In this document: one piece after another, positions 10,284 through 22,382 of the stretch
Position numbering within the stretch: position 1 is the first letter of the stretch
How the letters are laid out: every line of letters begins with the position of its first letter
NCBI RefSeq assembly: GCF_905147045.1
Contig: NC_065894.1
Location: 9,461,501-9,525,500 of the forward strand
From: Nymphalis io
Taxonomy: Eukaryota > Arthropoda > Insecta > Lepidoptera > Nymphalidae
Length of the DNA: 64,000 nt
Direction: 5' to 3'
Notes under the pieces: model-generated
Database searches by the model: none
What the model was told of the DNA's origin: nothing
What the model saw: only the letters and a program-made list of their open reading frames with translations
Translations under genes and position numbers: made by a program

Positions 10284-11637
10284 GTAAGTTAAAAATTTTG
10301 TTTTGGATTAACATAACCTCTTTGACACTCACACGTCCAAGTTTGGTCGTACATTCATAGAAATACGCTGATGACCTCGATATCCACTGTTCTTTATTAT
10401 ATTGTGTTTATTGAAAGGCGTTTGGCACTTCGGTAATTGAGAGTATTCTAGTTGGAAGATTTGATTTTATTTATTTAATAAAAATTAACAAAATGTTAAT
10501 AACCGTTATTTATAAAAACGTACGTAACGTAAGTATTAATAACATTCGTATTAAAGTACAATGGACGTTTAAATATATTTTAAAGCAACTATAAAGATAC
10601 CTTCTTATACAATTGAGTATTTTAATCATGTGCTTGTTCGTAATCGAAAATTAAGGACGTGGTTCTAGTAATTGATATGGTACAACTCTAGTAATAATGA
10701 ATAAAAAAAAACCGTTAAACTAATGAACATACTTTTGTAATAGTTACCTTAAATTTTTGTAATATATAACCTTTTATAAGATATAACTTGACAACGTCTG
10801 CTGTATTAATATAAATAAATTTTTATTAAATAAACAAATAAATATAAGATCTTATAAAATGTAACGATTCCTTATATAACACGATCGTGCGTACATAGCT
10901 TGTAGTTAATGAACAATTGCATTGTTTTGATAGCTATGCTAAGTTAAATATATTGTTTCTAATATGATTTGATATTCAATAAATATACATCTTAAGTAGA
11001 TTTAAATATATATAATAAAAATTTGAATTTTATAAATATATAAATTTTACATAAAACACCCATCATATTAGATACTTACTAACATGTTTTTACATTTCTT
11101 CAAAACAAGTATCGTCAAGTTGATTATCACACTGTTTTATTGTCAATATAAGTATTTGATTTATTAGTCTTTTATTTAAATTAGGCTTTTAACATTTGAA
11201 TTTAGCAAATGTTTCTACTTATAAATTATTATCAACCTCGATTCACGAATAGTTAATGTTAATTTTGTTGGAAATTTTGGAGTGGGTGCGTTTTAGACAG
11301 TGGACGTAGGCGAGATAATTACACAAATTTTAAGTAATTATTTCTCTGAATTGCTCAACTAATCCAGTGTTGTAATTGCGTAAGCAATAATTATGCGTTA
11401 GTGATATAAAACCTTCATTGTATATTAATATGATTTTATTACTTTTCAATGTCAGATTATAAAAACACTGTCAACGTGTTCCTTTACACTTCACATTTTA
11501 TAAAAAAAAACACTAAGTTTTATTTACTGTTACAAATTGGTCGTGATTTTATAACCTTCAAAATTCCTCGTAATCACAATAAGAGAGTTACTGAATTATT
11601 GAGCAATGTTCTTAACTTGTTAAAGCGTGGAAACAAA
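10284..11637. other. AT-rich stretch, possible intron before the 11.6 kb gene
   Basis: It would run from the GTAAGTT donor at 10284 to the acceptor-like TTTTCAATGTCAG ending at 11453. From 11449 the downstream frame is already open, adding 63 codons before the preferred ATG. Those codons are AT-rich (MSDYKNTVNVFLYTSHFIKK...) and may be chance or an alternative N-terminus. No repeats recognised. Confidence 0.35.
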
Positions 11638-12261
11638 ATGTTTGGCAAAAAATCTCCCATTAAGTTTGCACGCGAGCCAAGCACTAGTTCTCCAAAAGGT
11701 AAAGACGTTTTTCCTGAAGTAGCTTTAGCGGCTATCGCTTCTTACAAAAACCAAAAAGAAGTTAGTGACTTTATGAGCTTTTTTCTTGGGGCACTTGATC
11801 GGAATTCCGACTGGCTGAATGGGGTCGTTGGCAAGCAAACTAACTTTAGATGCGCATTGATGGTAGGAGCCGGACCGAACCGATTCTATCTTCAGGAAAT
11901 AATATACCCGACTAGTGAAGACGATATCAAACTAGAAGTGGAGCATAAGGATTCCGAAGATTACGACAAAATCGCGATTGCTGCTTTATTGAAACTGTCG
12001 AATTCTGAAATCGATCAACTTTTAAAATATGTTAAAACTCGTCTATATGATAATCGACTTCTAAAAGAAGATTTGCTAAAAGGGAGATCACTGGGAATTA
12101 GTTTCGCAGTTTTAAGACCTTTTTCTGAAAAGCAATATCGTGTCATTGAAAGGTTAGTTATAGGGAGTTCCATGAAATGTGTACTGCCTTTGAAGAAAAG
12201 GAAGCTAGATGAAAAATCTATTACCAGATCTCCTCTAAAGAAGACCAAACACGTCGCATAG
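11638..12261 (+). CDS. Unrecognised 207-residue basic protein, probably nuclear
   Basis: An intact frame of 208 codons with richer GC and more even codon use than its flanks. I chose ATG 11638 because AAACAAAATG is a near-ideal insect start context and the residues before it are low-complexity; an upstream in-frame ATG at 11449 would give 270 residues. The N-terminus (1-22) is basic and Ser/Pro-rich, with SPIK (6-9) and SSPKGK. Residues 23-178 look like a mostly helical globular domain (DVFPEVALAAIASYKNQ, SDWLNGVV, GAGPNRFYLQEIIYP, LLKLSNSEIDQLLKYVKTRL). The C-terminus carries LPLKKRKLDEK (184-193) and RSPLKKTK (197-204), a good bipartite nuclear signal. SPIK and SPLK fit the CDK consensus. 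There is no signal peptide or membrane segment. I do not recognise the family; a single-exon retrocopy or a domesticated viral or transposon gene are possible origins. It stands alone, with AATAAA signals at 12297 and 12527. Confidence 0.7.
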   Translation: MFGKKSPIKFAREPSTSSPKGKDVFPEVALAAIASYKNQKEVSDFMSFFLGALDRNSDWLNGVVGKQTNFRCALMVGAGPNRFYLQEIIYPTSEDDIKLEVEHKDSEDYDKIAIAALLKLSNSEIDQLLKYVKTRLYDNRLLKEDLLKGRSLGISFAVLRPFSEKQYRVIERLVIGSSMKCVLPLKKRKLDEKSITRSPLKKTKHVA

Positions 12262-12296
12262 TGGCTGTTACAATTGAAGAGAGTGAAATAACTTGA

Positions 12297-12302
12297 AATA
12301 AA
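12297..12302 (+). terminator. Poly(A) signal AATAAA, proximal
   Basis: It lies 36 bases after the stop codon of the 207-residue ORF. A downstream GT-rich stretch (TCGTCATGGTGTACCGCATTG) follows, so short-UTR cleavage near 12320 is plausible. Confidence 0.45.
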
Positions 12303-12376
12303 TGAGTTCTCGTCATGGTGTACCGCATTGTGTCATGCAGCATGTAATGACAGCAATTCAGGGCGACTGTAAAATG

Positions 12377-12443
12377 CGGCGATCACGGCAAATTATACTC
12401 ATTCCTGCATTGATAGCTTCCGATTACCCGTGATTGATCGCCG
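12377..12443 (+). other. Stem-loop in the putative 3' UTR of the 207-residue ORF
   Basis: CGGCGATCA (12377-12385) pairs with TGATCGCCG (12435-12443), and the next CACGG on the left matches CCGTG on the right with a 4-base bulge. It lies between the two poly(A) signals, so only the longer transcript would carry it. Confidence 0.6.
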
Positions 12444-12526
12444 ACGTTGGTGGCGAAATATAATGTAACATTTTAAATTTTACTTTATGTACCTACCTAA
12501 TTATGTAAATTTTGAACACTATATTG

Positions 12527-12532
12527 AATAAA
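12527..12532 (+). terminator. Poly(A) signal AATAAA, distal
   Basis: Followed by ATATTCAACTTTGTTTT, a T-rich downstream element. It is the likely main 3' end of the 11.6 kb gene. Confidence 0.5.
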
Positions 12533-12544
12533 TAATATTCAACT

Positions 12545-15500
12545 TTGTTTTAAAAATATCCGTTTTAAGATTATAATCTTAGGTGCCAGCCTTTTATTTT
12601 GTACAAATTATCTATACATAAACTAATTCAAAACAAATATTTCTTTTTGTTTAAAAAATTTATACTGAAATGAAATCAAAGCTTTTTATTCGGCAAGTAA
12701 ATAGCAATGGTATCGGGTCCCTTTTCTGTTACATTCTTTTCATCTGGCAATGCGAGCTTCCGTCATAGATCAATATCACGGAAATCAGGGCAGTCGTGCG
12801 CGCTCTAACTTGTAGCCACAAAACCATTCGATAACTTATTACAAAATAGCACACGCTGCCAATCTAGGGCGAATCAATAATTTATTTTTTAAATTGGCAT
12901 ATAAAGTTTTAGTAAACAATACACTATAGAGACATTTTAAAGTAAAAATTACGAAATTTAGTCAATAAAGTTGCCGTTAAAGAAGTTAGAAGAAAGAAGA
13001 TAAATATTTTGGTAGCGATGCTAACTTGACCTGAGAAATATAATTGAGTAATGTCTAATGCTTTAAAATATTTTCTACCAGTTTGTCGAACAGCTGCCTT
13101 TGAATTCCGTACTAAAAACAATAAAACTCTAAAGTTTTTACGAGTTTGAACTCACTATTTCTAAAATAGTTACTCTCTTAGAAACTTTTCGATCTGCTTA
13201 TCGGAGACATAAATCAATTTGAATCATGGCTGAAAATAAGTTGGGTTGATGCTTGGCCCTTTTTCTTCTAAGACGGGCTTTCACAGGATTAAGGGGCCAC
13301 TGACCGCCGCGTAATTGGCGTAATAGTTATGTGATTTATTGCTCAGATTTATGGGCTCCATAATAATAAGCTTCTGTTGCAAATTTGCGTTTTGAAACGT
13401 GATGATTTGGTTAAATAAATATTGTTGGACACTGTCCATTATTTACCATTACAATATTTTGCTAGTTGGTAAATTGAATATGTAGTAAATTAATATTTCT
13501 ATTTGTAGTCTAAACATAAATACGATAGAGGATTGATTTAGGTCATTTAATAATATTTAGTGCATTATTCTTTTGGACATAACATGTTGTATTTAACCTA
13601 CATACTTGGCAGTAGTATCCGAGAATAGATACCATTATTTATTAGATTTTATATATTATTATTATAATATATATATATTTCGTTACCAACATAATTAATC
13701 TTATACACATTTGGAATACTTACAAAATGAATTCTCGCATAAAGTAATGTTTTATATAATACTAAGATAGCTTTAGATTATCTTCGTCACTACAACACTA
13801 CGGTGCAATAGTTTTTGCAAGGAAATATTGATTCACGTTATATAAAGTATTTTCTTTTGGCAAATATTGTCGTTTATATAACATTAATTGAAAAAGATTA
13901 CTGCTACAGAATATTTCGTATTGAGATAAGAAAATGTTTTCGTTATCAAAAATTAAATTCTAGCCGCCGCCAGTCGCTGCAACAAAATGAACAAAAAGTC
14001 TGTTAACTTAAATCTCCGACATTTGGAACCGCCTGGGATTCTGACCACGGTCCAGATTTAATTTACATCTGAGATTTTATTTCAGCGTTCTTTCAATATT
14101 AAATTCGTTTAAACGTTTTCCCTCTAAATCTTTCAAACATTATTTCAACATTATAAACAGGGTATCGTTATAAATTATGAGTTTGTATTATCGCAGTGGT
14201 AATAATAAAATGAAAAAAGACTTGAGCACTACATAATCACCCATATAATTAAAATAACTAAGCTAACTAGTTACTTCAAAAACTTTGCACATACCTACAT
14301 GAGGTTTCATTTCTAAAGCACTCTTCTATAATATTCTCTGTTCTAAATAAAATAATACAAAGACTAAAAGTGGAATCTGCTGTGAATTTCCTAAATAAAT
14401 AAAGCTAATGAAAAGCAAGACTTCGCAAATACAACCATTGTTTAAATGCAGCCGCTCATGAAATATTAAAATTAACTCCCAAATTTAGTGGCCTTTACCA
14501 TTAACGATCTACGAATCTAAACGAAACGAAATCTAACGTTCCTAAATTCAAAAACGAAGTTACGATTTGATAAGTAATAAATGCACCTTCTAAGGCCATG
14601 TAGAAAAAAATAAAAACTCTTAAGGTTAAATTTTTATTTTAAACATAGGTAGGGAGTTTGATGGCTCTCACACGACGTGAAACGCGTTATCTTTAGATTT
14701 AAAGCTTGTGGGTAATAATAATACGCGTGGAAATGGCTGTTCAAAGCGCCATCCCACTGCGAAAAATATAACATGTCTCTGATTTACTCACGTGAAATAT
14801 TGACCTTAATTTTATTAATGTCTGTATAAATTTACTTGAATCACTTTCACTTAAAATTATGACAGGATGAACTGGTTTTTACTTTTCAATTATTCTAACT
14901 AGAGTTGATTTTAAAAAAGCCTTTTTCCAGCAGAAATAAGAAGAAAATTAGAACGAGAAATGAAAGAAAGGGAGCAATAGTGTTGTGTTTATTTAAGTTT
15001 CGTCCATGAATCTTTTTAATGTTTGGCAACCTAACTTTCATTTGCAATTTACTTAAACACACAATTAATTCAAATAGGCTCTTCTTATTACTAAATTATC
15101 ATAAAGTTCTTTGTTAAACAAAGGTATCAAATTGCTCGTGTAAAGTTTTCAGAGCGCCGTCGCTGTGATTAAATTAAGTGCACAAAGATTTCGTTAGAAT
15201 ACATTGATTAAAACTTGCTCAAACTAGATAAGAAAACGTATATAGTCAAAAAGTAAACAAAACGAAATAAATCTTTCATTATAGTTACCTTGATCTAATG
15301 TTTAACATGATAAAGACGTATGATTAGTATTTAAGTAACGCGATAAATTAAAATGTCTTTATGAGAAATGTTTCATTTAATAGTATTGTAAAGTGCTGAC
15401 AAATAGCAGTGACAAATTAAAAATACCACGCATTTTAGCTCGAAATGTAAATTTTCACGAAATGTTAACCTGACATGTTACACTAGCATTTTGAAAATAA

Positions 15501-18500
15501 TTCCCTTCCATTCCCATAATTTCCACGCACGTAATTGCGTATAAAACTTGGGCCGCCATTAAAAAGCCGTCGGGTGTGTCGCTTCGCATCTGTCCTCAAG
15601 GTAATTCATCGACCCTTGGCTGTCCACCTGCTTCCTGTCAGCTTGGAACTTAAGTGAAGTGATCACTTATGATGGAATGGATCAATGCGAAATGTTGCGT
15701 AATATGTTAATAATGTTATACTAGAGAGATGCAAAACTCCAATTTTATACATTTTTAGTAAAGACAAGAAATAAAGATGTAGAATATATGTCTATCAATA
15801 TAACTTTACAGAAGTTTGTTCTTTAGATTTGAACTCGTTATTATGTGAGTTTTTATTGTACACACATATAATTAAAAATCTGTATAAATAAGACTAACTT
15901 TTTGTAACGGATACAATTAACCAGAATTATTATGAAATTAGCGCAAAACAGAATTTTCGCAATGAAAAATACCCTTTTCCATTTTTTCCAAACGAGTCAA
16001 TCTATCAAAAGGCTGTGGGTCTCTAGATTTTTCGATAATATCTCGTCAGGACAAATTTGTTTGTCGTTTGGGTTTAAGTGGATAAAGGCAAAATCCCTTG
16101 TAAATAGGCCCATATTGAAGGATAATCTTATATTCTGAAATAGCAAAATGGTGTGATATAATATTTAAACACCATTTTTATTTCGCATATTCGTCGTATT
16201 CGTCATTTATGGTAAAACGTTTAAATCTGCTTTGGAAAGTCTTTGTAGTTTCAAGCTTTTCAAAAGAAATATATAAAAGGTACGTTGAATATATCAAACA
16301 ATAGTTATTGTTTTATTCATGACCACCTTTAACCATTCACGCACCATTCGCCAATCGATCCACATAAACCATCCCAACTTTAAATATGAAATGAGACAAG
16401 AAAATCGCGGTAGTTTTTCAGGGTGGCCATAAATATTGCTAGATAAATATGTATCATTGCCCCCTGTCACGCTCGTCTGATTTCGATATAGGATCGTTCT
16501 TATGGGGTGAAATTATACTGTTTCGAATTTAGAAAAGGGACTTTAAGCTATTTTTGAAAATACTAAAGGATTTCTTCTGGTTACCTTTGTTTATGAGTAC
16601 TGAATGATAAGTTTTACGAAAACCCTTATAAAAACAGTTTCTGTAGTCGGTAATCAAAATAATATTTTTTTTTAATTAGCCAAAATATACAGAAGCTATG
16701 TTTTTTGTTTATTGTAATTTTAGTTTTCTTTATTAAGTAATAAATTAGTTTTAATAAAATAGATACAACTATATATATCGTTTAAATTTAGCTATATCTT
16801 TAATAATAAATACCTTTATTTTCATTATAAAAAACCTTTATCTAAACAAAATTAAAGCATTGCAAACATTCGAGTATTAATGGAGTCCAGGAATCGATTG
16901 GCAATCCAGATATTTAATAGCACAGATGTTGTTATTAAATGAGAAATAGTTACATAATAAAACACAAACATAGCTCATGGAAGTCACATGATGAATGTAT
17001 ACGTGTTCTCTTCGAGACGGGATATATAATGCGCAAAATTACTGTCTACTAACTCGCTACAGACATTTTGTTTTTTCGATATAGCTTACTACAAACGTTT
17101 ATATATACCTTTTAATAATATGTATAAGAAAACTATTTTGGTATTGTTTAGCACCAAGGTCACGGGTATGGTGAATATAGATATGTCTTTATTAAAAAAA
17201 CGTATAAGATTTTTTTAATGAATAATAAACTAACTGTATTACCAGATATGTCGTTTTATAATAAAGAAAGTTCGAAACTGTCGTATAAAAATTGATTTAT
17301 ATTTGTCAATTTTATATATCCCTTTAAAGTGTGACTTACCTATTATATCAGTGATTTTCTCGATAGGAGTTAGTGTCGGTGCACAAAAAAAGGGGATGGG
17401 TGGTCACGTTCATCTCGAGTTTAATTAACCGGTGATTAAAGTTCTACAGAGACCAAGAGACACCCGGTTTCCTTGAACTGCGGCGTCCTTTAGTGCTTGG
17501 CGCCCAACGTGAGGCTTATTAATTGCCGTTTTCCGACTTTCTTTCGAATTAAGAAATTGCCATTAGAAAACAAGAAATTTTTAACCGCATTTACCGATCT
17601 AAAATACTGATATTGGCTACATATATTTATATTATAGGTATATGTTTAAATGTAAACAAAAAATATGTGAAATAAATAGGCTGTTGTAAATTTTCTATTA
17701 TTTATTAGAAAATGAAATTAATCTGTTAAAATATTATAATACGTGAGGAATTGATCTAAAAAATAAGGGGCTGAGCTAGCGTTATTCGTTAGCTTTGGCG
17801 TCAATGCATTTGGCTCCTATTCAAATTATGCTAAGAGCCTTAAATCTTTATGTATAGTATGACGATGCTCAGATTCAGACCTGTTGAATATTTATACACG
17901 AAAATTGGCTAGTGGCCTCTTTCCAAATAATATCCTGAATGCTGAGTTGTTTAGTTATGAAATTTTAGCTTTATATTATAGTTATTATATAAAATAACAT
18001 CATAGTAATAATTTTTTTGCGATTCATAATTTCCATCAAATTTCCTAAATTAGCAAAACGTGGGGGCTTTGAATTTTTTTTAATAAAGCTTTATGTAGCC
18101 CTTTGTAAATTAATTGCTTTCTCAGTAACAGCGGACTTTTAATAGCTTGTTAGATAAAATATATAATTATATATAGGAACACAACCTTAAGTCATTTTTT
18201 TCACAAATTAATCTTATTATTGTTTTCGTGAACATAATATTTGGGGCATCGATTTTGTTGAAATGCCATTAATTAATATGTATAATAAAGAGACCTAAAC
18301 ACAGTTTTTGAAAACGTTGTAGGGCCTCGTTAAAACTATTAGACATATTTTAGTAAATAAAGGTGTATAAATTTAATGTCAGACTTAACATTCTGTTTAT
18401 TTCCGATACTAGAAATTGAAACTGAGAAATATTAAAAAATATTTTTAGTGATCTTGATACTCGACAGACGCGGTACAGCTAATAGCTCATCTGTATTGTA

Positions 18501-18585
18501 CTTTATGTTACAGTATTGTACAAATATGTAGATAAATAATAAATATTCGTTTATTAATTGTATGAGTCAAACCTATTCTTAATAA
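12545..18585. other. Gene desert with several GC-richer islands
   Basis: No gene, RNA or SINE recognised. Short open frames here (12924-13121 minus, 13815-14006 plus, 15932-16138 plus) look random. Islands less AT-rich than their surroundings, without repeat signatures, lie at about 12690-12850, 13230-13370, 15480-15670 and 17380-17540. They are candidates for conserved regulatory sequence, which only a cross-species comparison could show. An AT dinucleotide tract lies near 13650-13680. Confidence 0.45.
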
Positions 18586-18852
18586 TAATAATATATCCTG
18601 GGACATTTTTCACACACGGCCATCTGATCCCAAATTAAGCTTGTACAAAGCTTGTGCTATGAAAACCAGACAACTGATATACTACATATACTACTTTTCT
18701 TTTTGTAAATACATACTTATATAGATAATTACACCCAGACTCAGGACAAACAGACATGTTCATGCACACAAATGTCTGTCCTGGGTGGGAATCGAACCCA
18801 CAACCTTCGGCGTGAAAGGCAAGTGTTCTACCAACCACGCCAACCGGCTCGT
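18586..18852 (-). repeat. SINE family D, tRNA-derived, antisense
   Basis: On the minus strand it opens with a clear tRNA-like head. The A box lies in GGCGTGGTTGGTAGAACACT, TTC sits at the anticodon position (GCCTTTCACGCC, as in tRNA-Glu), and the B box is GGTTCGATTCC in GTGGGTTCGATTCCCACCC. The body includes ACATTTGTGTGCATGAAC and TTTTCATAGCACAAGC, and the tail is an ATT repeat (near 18588). The head lacks a paired acceptor stem, so it is a SINE and not a tRNA gene. The 94-codon open frame over it is spurious. Confidence 0.88.
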
Positions 18853-20336
18853 CCACGCCCGTTAATACGAAAGTTATGATAGTAACTTTAAAAATAATAA
18901 ACCCTGTATAGAAACACACATGAAAAAATAGAAAACTCTATTATATATACATAAATATTTATAATCTGCTAATATTGCGCTAAAGATTACATACATAAAT
19001 ACTAATTAAAATTACCGTTTCTCTGCTACGCGTGTTCATTTTTATTATATCAAGGTCTAAGTTTAATTGGCCTATTGAAATAATGAATATCTTCGACTTC
19101 TTTGTCTATTTGTTTAAAGATCGCGCTTGCAAATAGAAACAGATTCAGCCTTTTAGAAAATTCAACGGAGCTTGTCTAACAATGCTCTATTCCACACGAG
19201 GCACCCGTCGGGAGGGTACAAAAAGGTGAATTATTAGATTTCTCACGGCTAGTGGTTTCAATCGGGCGATATTTAATTAAATAAAACCTCATGGGGTTTC
19301 GCAGACACTGTGTAACAAGTTTTAATTTCTACAGTCTGGTTTCTTATTTAGCTTTTGTAAAATAAATTTTGGATACTATGAAAACACATGGCTATAGATA
19401 ATTTTAATTAGACTCGTTTTTTTTAAATTATTATTGAATAAATACCGTTAACGGCAAATATACTTAATTTCACATCAGTTATTCGAGCGCTAGCTAGCAA
19501 TATTTAGCACGTACGCTGCTTTAGTAAAAGTAGTATATAATCAGCGAAATGCAACAGTAATATTTTCTTATTATTAAAGTTCAATACCAACATATAAGAG
19601 AATAAAACAAGAAGTTACGAAAACTTCAAGAGGATATCTACATGGTTCGAAAAGTGGAGCAATGTGAAATAAACTTCATATTCGTTAAGGAAGAGTTAGA
19701 GTAAATAAATGTTTGACGAATAAGCCTTCGAAGTCAACTTCAGTAATAGTGTTACTAAACTTCCGTTGAAATGTCGCTGGCTCTAACGACCAAGACTCTT
19801 AATTAGCAATACTGACTTCGACGATCTTAGCGTTCCATTAAATGTTGTTAAGTGACAAGGATCTAAATTCACGTACATGTATAACATATAGTATTTGAAT
19901 TTAGATTACATATTTACATTAGAAAAAATGTCCATTTAAATTATTTTGCTTTTCGTTAATCGCAAAAGTTTAACATTCTGCTTGCAATGAAAAAGTTAAT
20001 CACATGCCAGCGTTTCTATTTGTTATGCTCCACAAATTTTATTTATTTTGTAGCGAAACTTTGAATTACCTGCCGTTATTGTTTAAAATGTACGATTTTT
20101 TTCTTCCTCATCTAAATTGGATCAGCATGTAAACTGCCCAAGGGAACGTTCTATAAGATTAATTTTCGCTGTAGCTGTTAGTTTCAAACGATTGCTACAT
20201 ATTATTGAAATTTTCATGCATACATCAAAATATTAAAAATAAGATTTTTATTAAAAATTATAGAAGATGTTACAGAATTTTTTAACTAATTGTTGATGTT
20301 GCCTGAGTATCAATGAGTCTTCATTTAATTACTGTC
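18853..20336. other. AT-rich stretch, nothing seen
   Basis: No gene, RNA or repeat recognised. Confidence 0.5.
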
Positions 20337-20676
20337 TGATTGTCATAGTAACAGTAACAGCCTATTAATGTCCCACTGCTGGGCTAAGGCCTCCTCTCCC
20401 TTTTTGAGGAGAAGGTTTGGAGCTTATTCCACCACGCTGCTCCAATGCGGGTTGGTAGAATACACATGTGGTATAATTTCAATGAAATTAGACACATGCA
20501 GGTTTCCTCACGATGTTTTCCTTCACCGCCAAGCACGAGATGAATTATAATCATAAATTAAGCACATGAAAATTCAGTGGTGCTTGCCTGGGTTTGAACC
20601 CACCATCGTCGGTTAAGATTCACGCGTTCTAACCACTAGGCCATCTCGACTTTTTTTATTTTTTTATGATTGTCAT
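20337..20676 (-). repeat. SINE family A, near full length, with 10-bp target duplication
   Basis: TGATTGTCAT at 20337-20346 and 20667-20676 flanks the insert. Read on the minus strand, an A-rich leader precedes GTCGAGATGGCCTAGTGG (A-box region); GGGTTCAAACCC (B box) follows; then comes the shared body, ending in AACAGTAAC-type repeats. The A-rich leader upstream of the Pol III head lies inside the duplication, as in the composite copy at 58.7 kb. Confidence 0.93.
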
Positions 20677-21249
20677 TGGTACAGTTTAATTACCTCTTAT
20701 ATAAATTGTAATTGAATGACACCAAATTATGCAAGTCGATAATAGGTAAATTGTAATTCGTAAAACACAAGCATTTGTTTGTTATATAATACGTAATTTA
20801 TAGAATCTCATAGAAGTAACATATCATCAACAGTTTGTTGAATTCGATCCTAAAACTATTAACCCTGTCCCTTCGACGCTAGTTTCTAAAGTCGTTCTAC
20901 GAGACTCAGGTGTCCTTTCAAATGGTTCTGTCCGAAATCATTTAGTTCGTTCCTTTAACTAGATCCCTCAAGAATAATTTATTTTTATCTCTCCGCTGAG
21001 GTGGTCTTGTAATCACAGGTATATTGAGAATTGCCCATTGCTTTTAAAAAGGGACTTGTTCGAACTTTTCTTTTAATAATATATCATACAACATCGAGTA
21101 AAGTTTCTATAAAGTATTTACTTTATTTCGCAATTTGTAAAGTATAAATGCTCTATTTTTCTTATTTAAGTACCGACTTGAGTTTTGATGGATGTTTTTA
21201 ATGGTTTTGATGGTTTGAAAAATTGAACTCAAATTATGTGGCAATTAAT

Positions 21250-21296
21250 ATGCGACCTGATGGTAAGTGGTCACCACCACCCATAATCATTGGTAA
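21250..21296 (-). repeat. SINE family B fragment
   Basis: ACCTGATGGTAAGTGGTCAC matches the antisense family B 3' region, followed by a degraded CCCATAATCATTGG. It is short and old. Confidence 0.7.
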
Positions 21297-22247
21297 AATA
21301 ATAATACATCATTCATATACAAAATAATAATAATACATCCTGCTATACATTATCTAAAATTTTAAATTAAAATCAACGAATACACAAAGGAGTTTATGTT
21401 GTATTTATGTATCCAATATATATATACATACATACATAATATTCTTTGAAGACCTCAAATAGTCAAATCATCGTGAACGTGATCCTTTTCATCTAGAAGT
21501 CAATCATTTAACAATACTTGGACAATTTCATACTATGGTAACATTTTTCGAATGCTAATATTGTTCGTGACAATGCGAGGTGCTAACATTTCTCTGAATA
21601 CCTAGCTTACTCTACACATCGATGGCTTTACGAACTCGTTCTAACTTCAGTAATACCATTCGAAATAGTCATTTACTGTCAACTATCGAATTTAAAGCAA
21701 TTTCAAATATGAACACAGAGGAAATATTCATAAGTAACGATACAATAAATTAATGAACGATTTTATGGAATGAAAGTTTGTTTGAATTTAATTTTTTTTT
21801 TGCTAAGATGCCTAATTGCTAGAAGACGTGAATAACCCATTCCATCGCACGCCGATTGGCTTTTTTGAATCAGAACGTAATTTCTTTACAACTTAACATT
21901 TTTAAATGTTCACATATATGTATATAGCAACCGATGATACTAGTAGTCATCATTTCGTGACATATACATCTATTAAGAATTATATTATACTAATTCTCAT
22001 TGTGGTATGGAAGACGCCGTTGGGCGTATGCATGAAAAACATTTGAGTAGTTTTGGTGAATTTGGCCGCTGCATTGAATGGGTTAACCGAAGATTGCGAG
22101 AGGTCCTCAGCTGCTCAATGTATATGTAGAAGTAAAATTGTATGTTATAAAGTTGTTTTGTAGTTTCTAGATTGTAGTCTAAAAGTTAATTAAATACTAA
22201 CATAAATGTATAAGATCGCCGATGTACATGAGTATTGTATAGACATT

Positions 22248-22382
22248 ACGAGTTCAAAGCCACAATGAAGCACAACTGAATTTTCGTGTGCTTGATTTGT
22301 GCTTACAATTTATCTCGTTTTTGTCTCGTGCCGATAATGGAAACTTGTACCACCAAATGGAGCAGCGTGGTGGAATAAGTCT
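22248..22382 (+). repeat. SINE family A, internally deleted copy
   Basis: AACTGAATTTTCGTGTGCTT and GGAGCAGCGTGGTGGAATAA are present in sense orientation, with the middle partly missing and the B box degraded (GAGTTCAAAGCC). Confidence 0.75.

Noticed and set aside
18780..18850. Second tRNA gene
   Set aside because: A and B boxes are present but there is no paired acceptor stem and a SINE body follows; it is a SINE head.
20580..20650. tRNA gene in the family A heads (also at 40.6, 41.0, 52.1 and 59.0 kb)
   Set aside because: The same tRNA-like head recurs with an identical long tail and target duplications, so these are SINEs.
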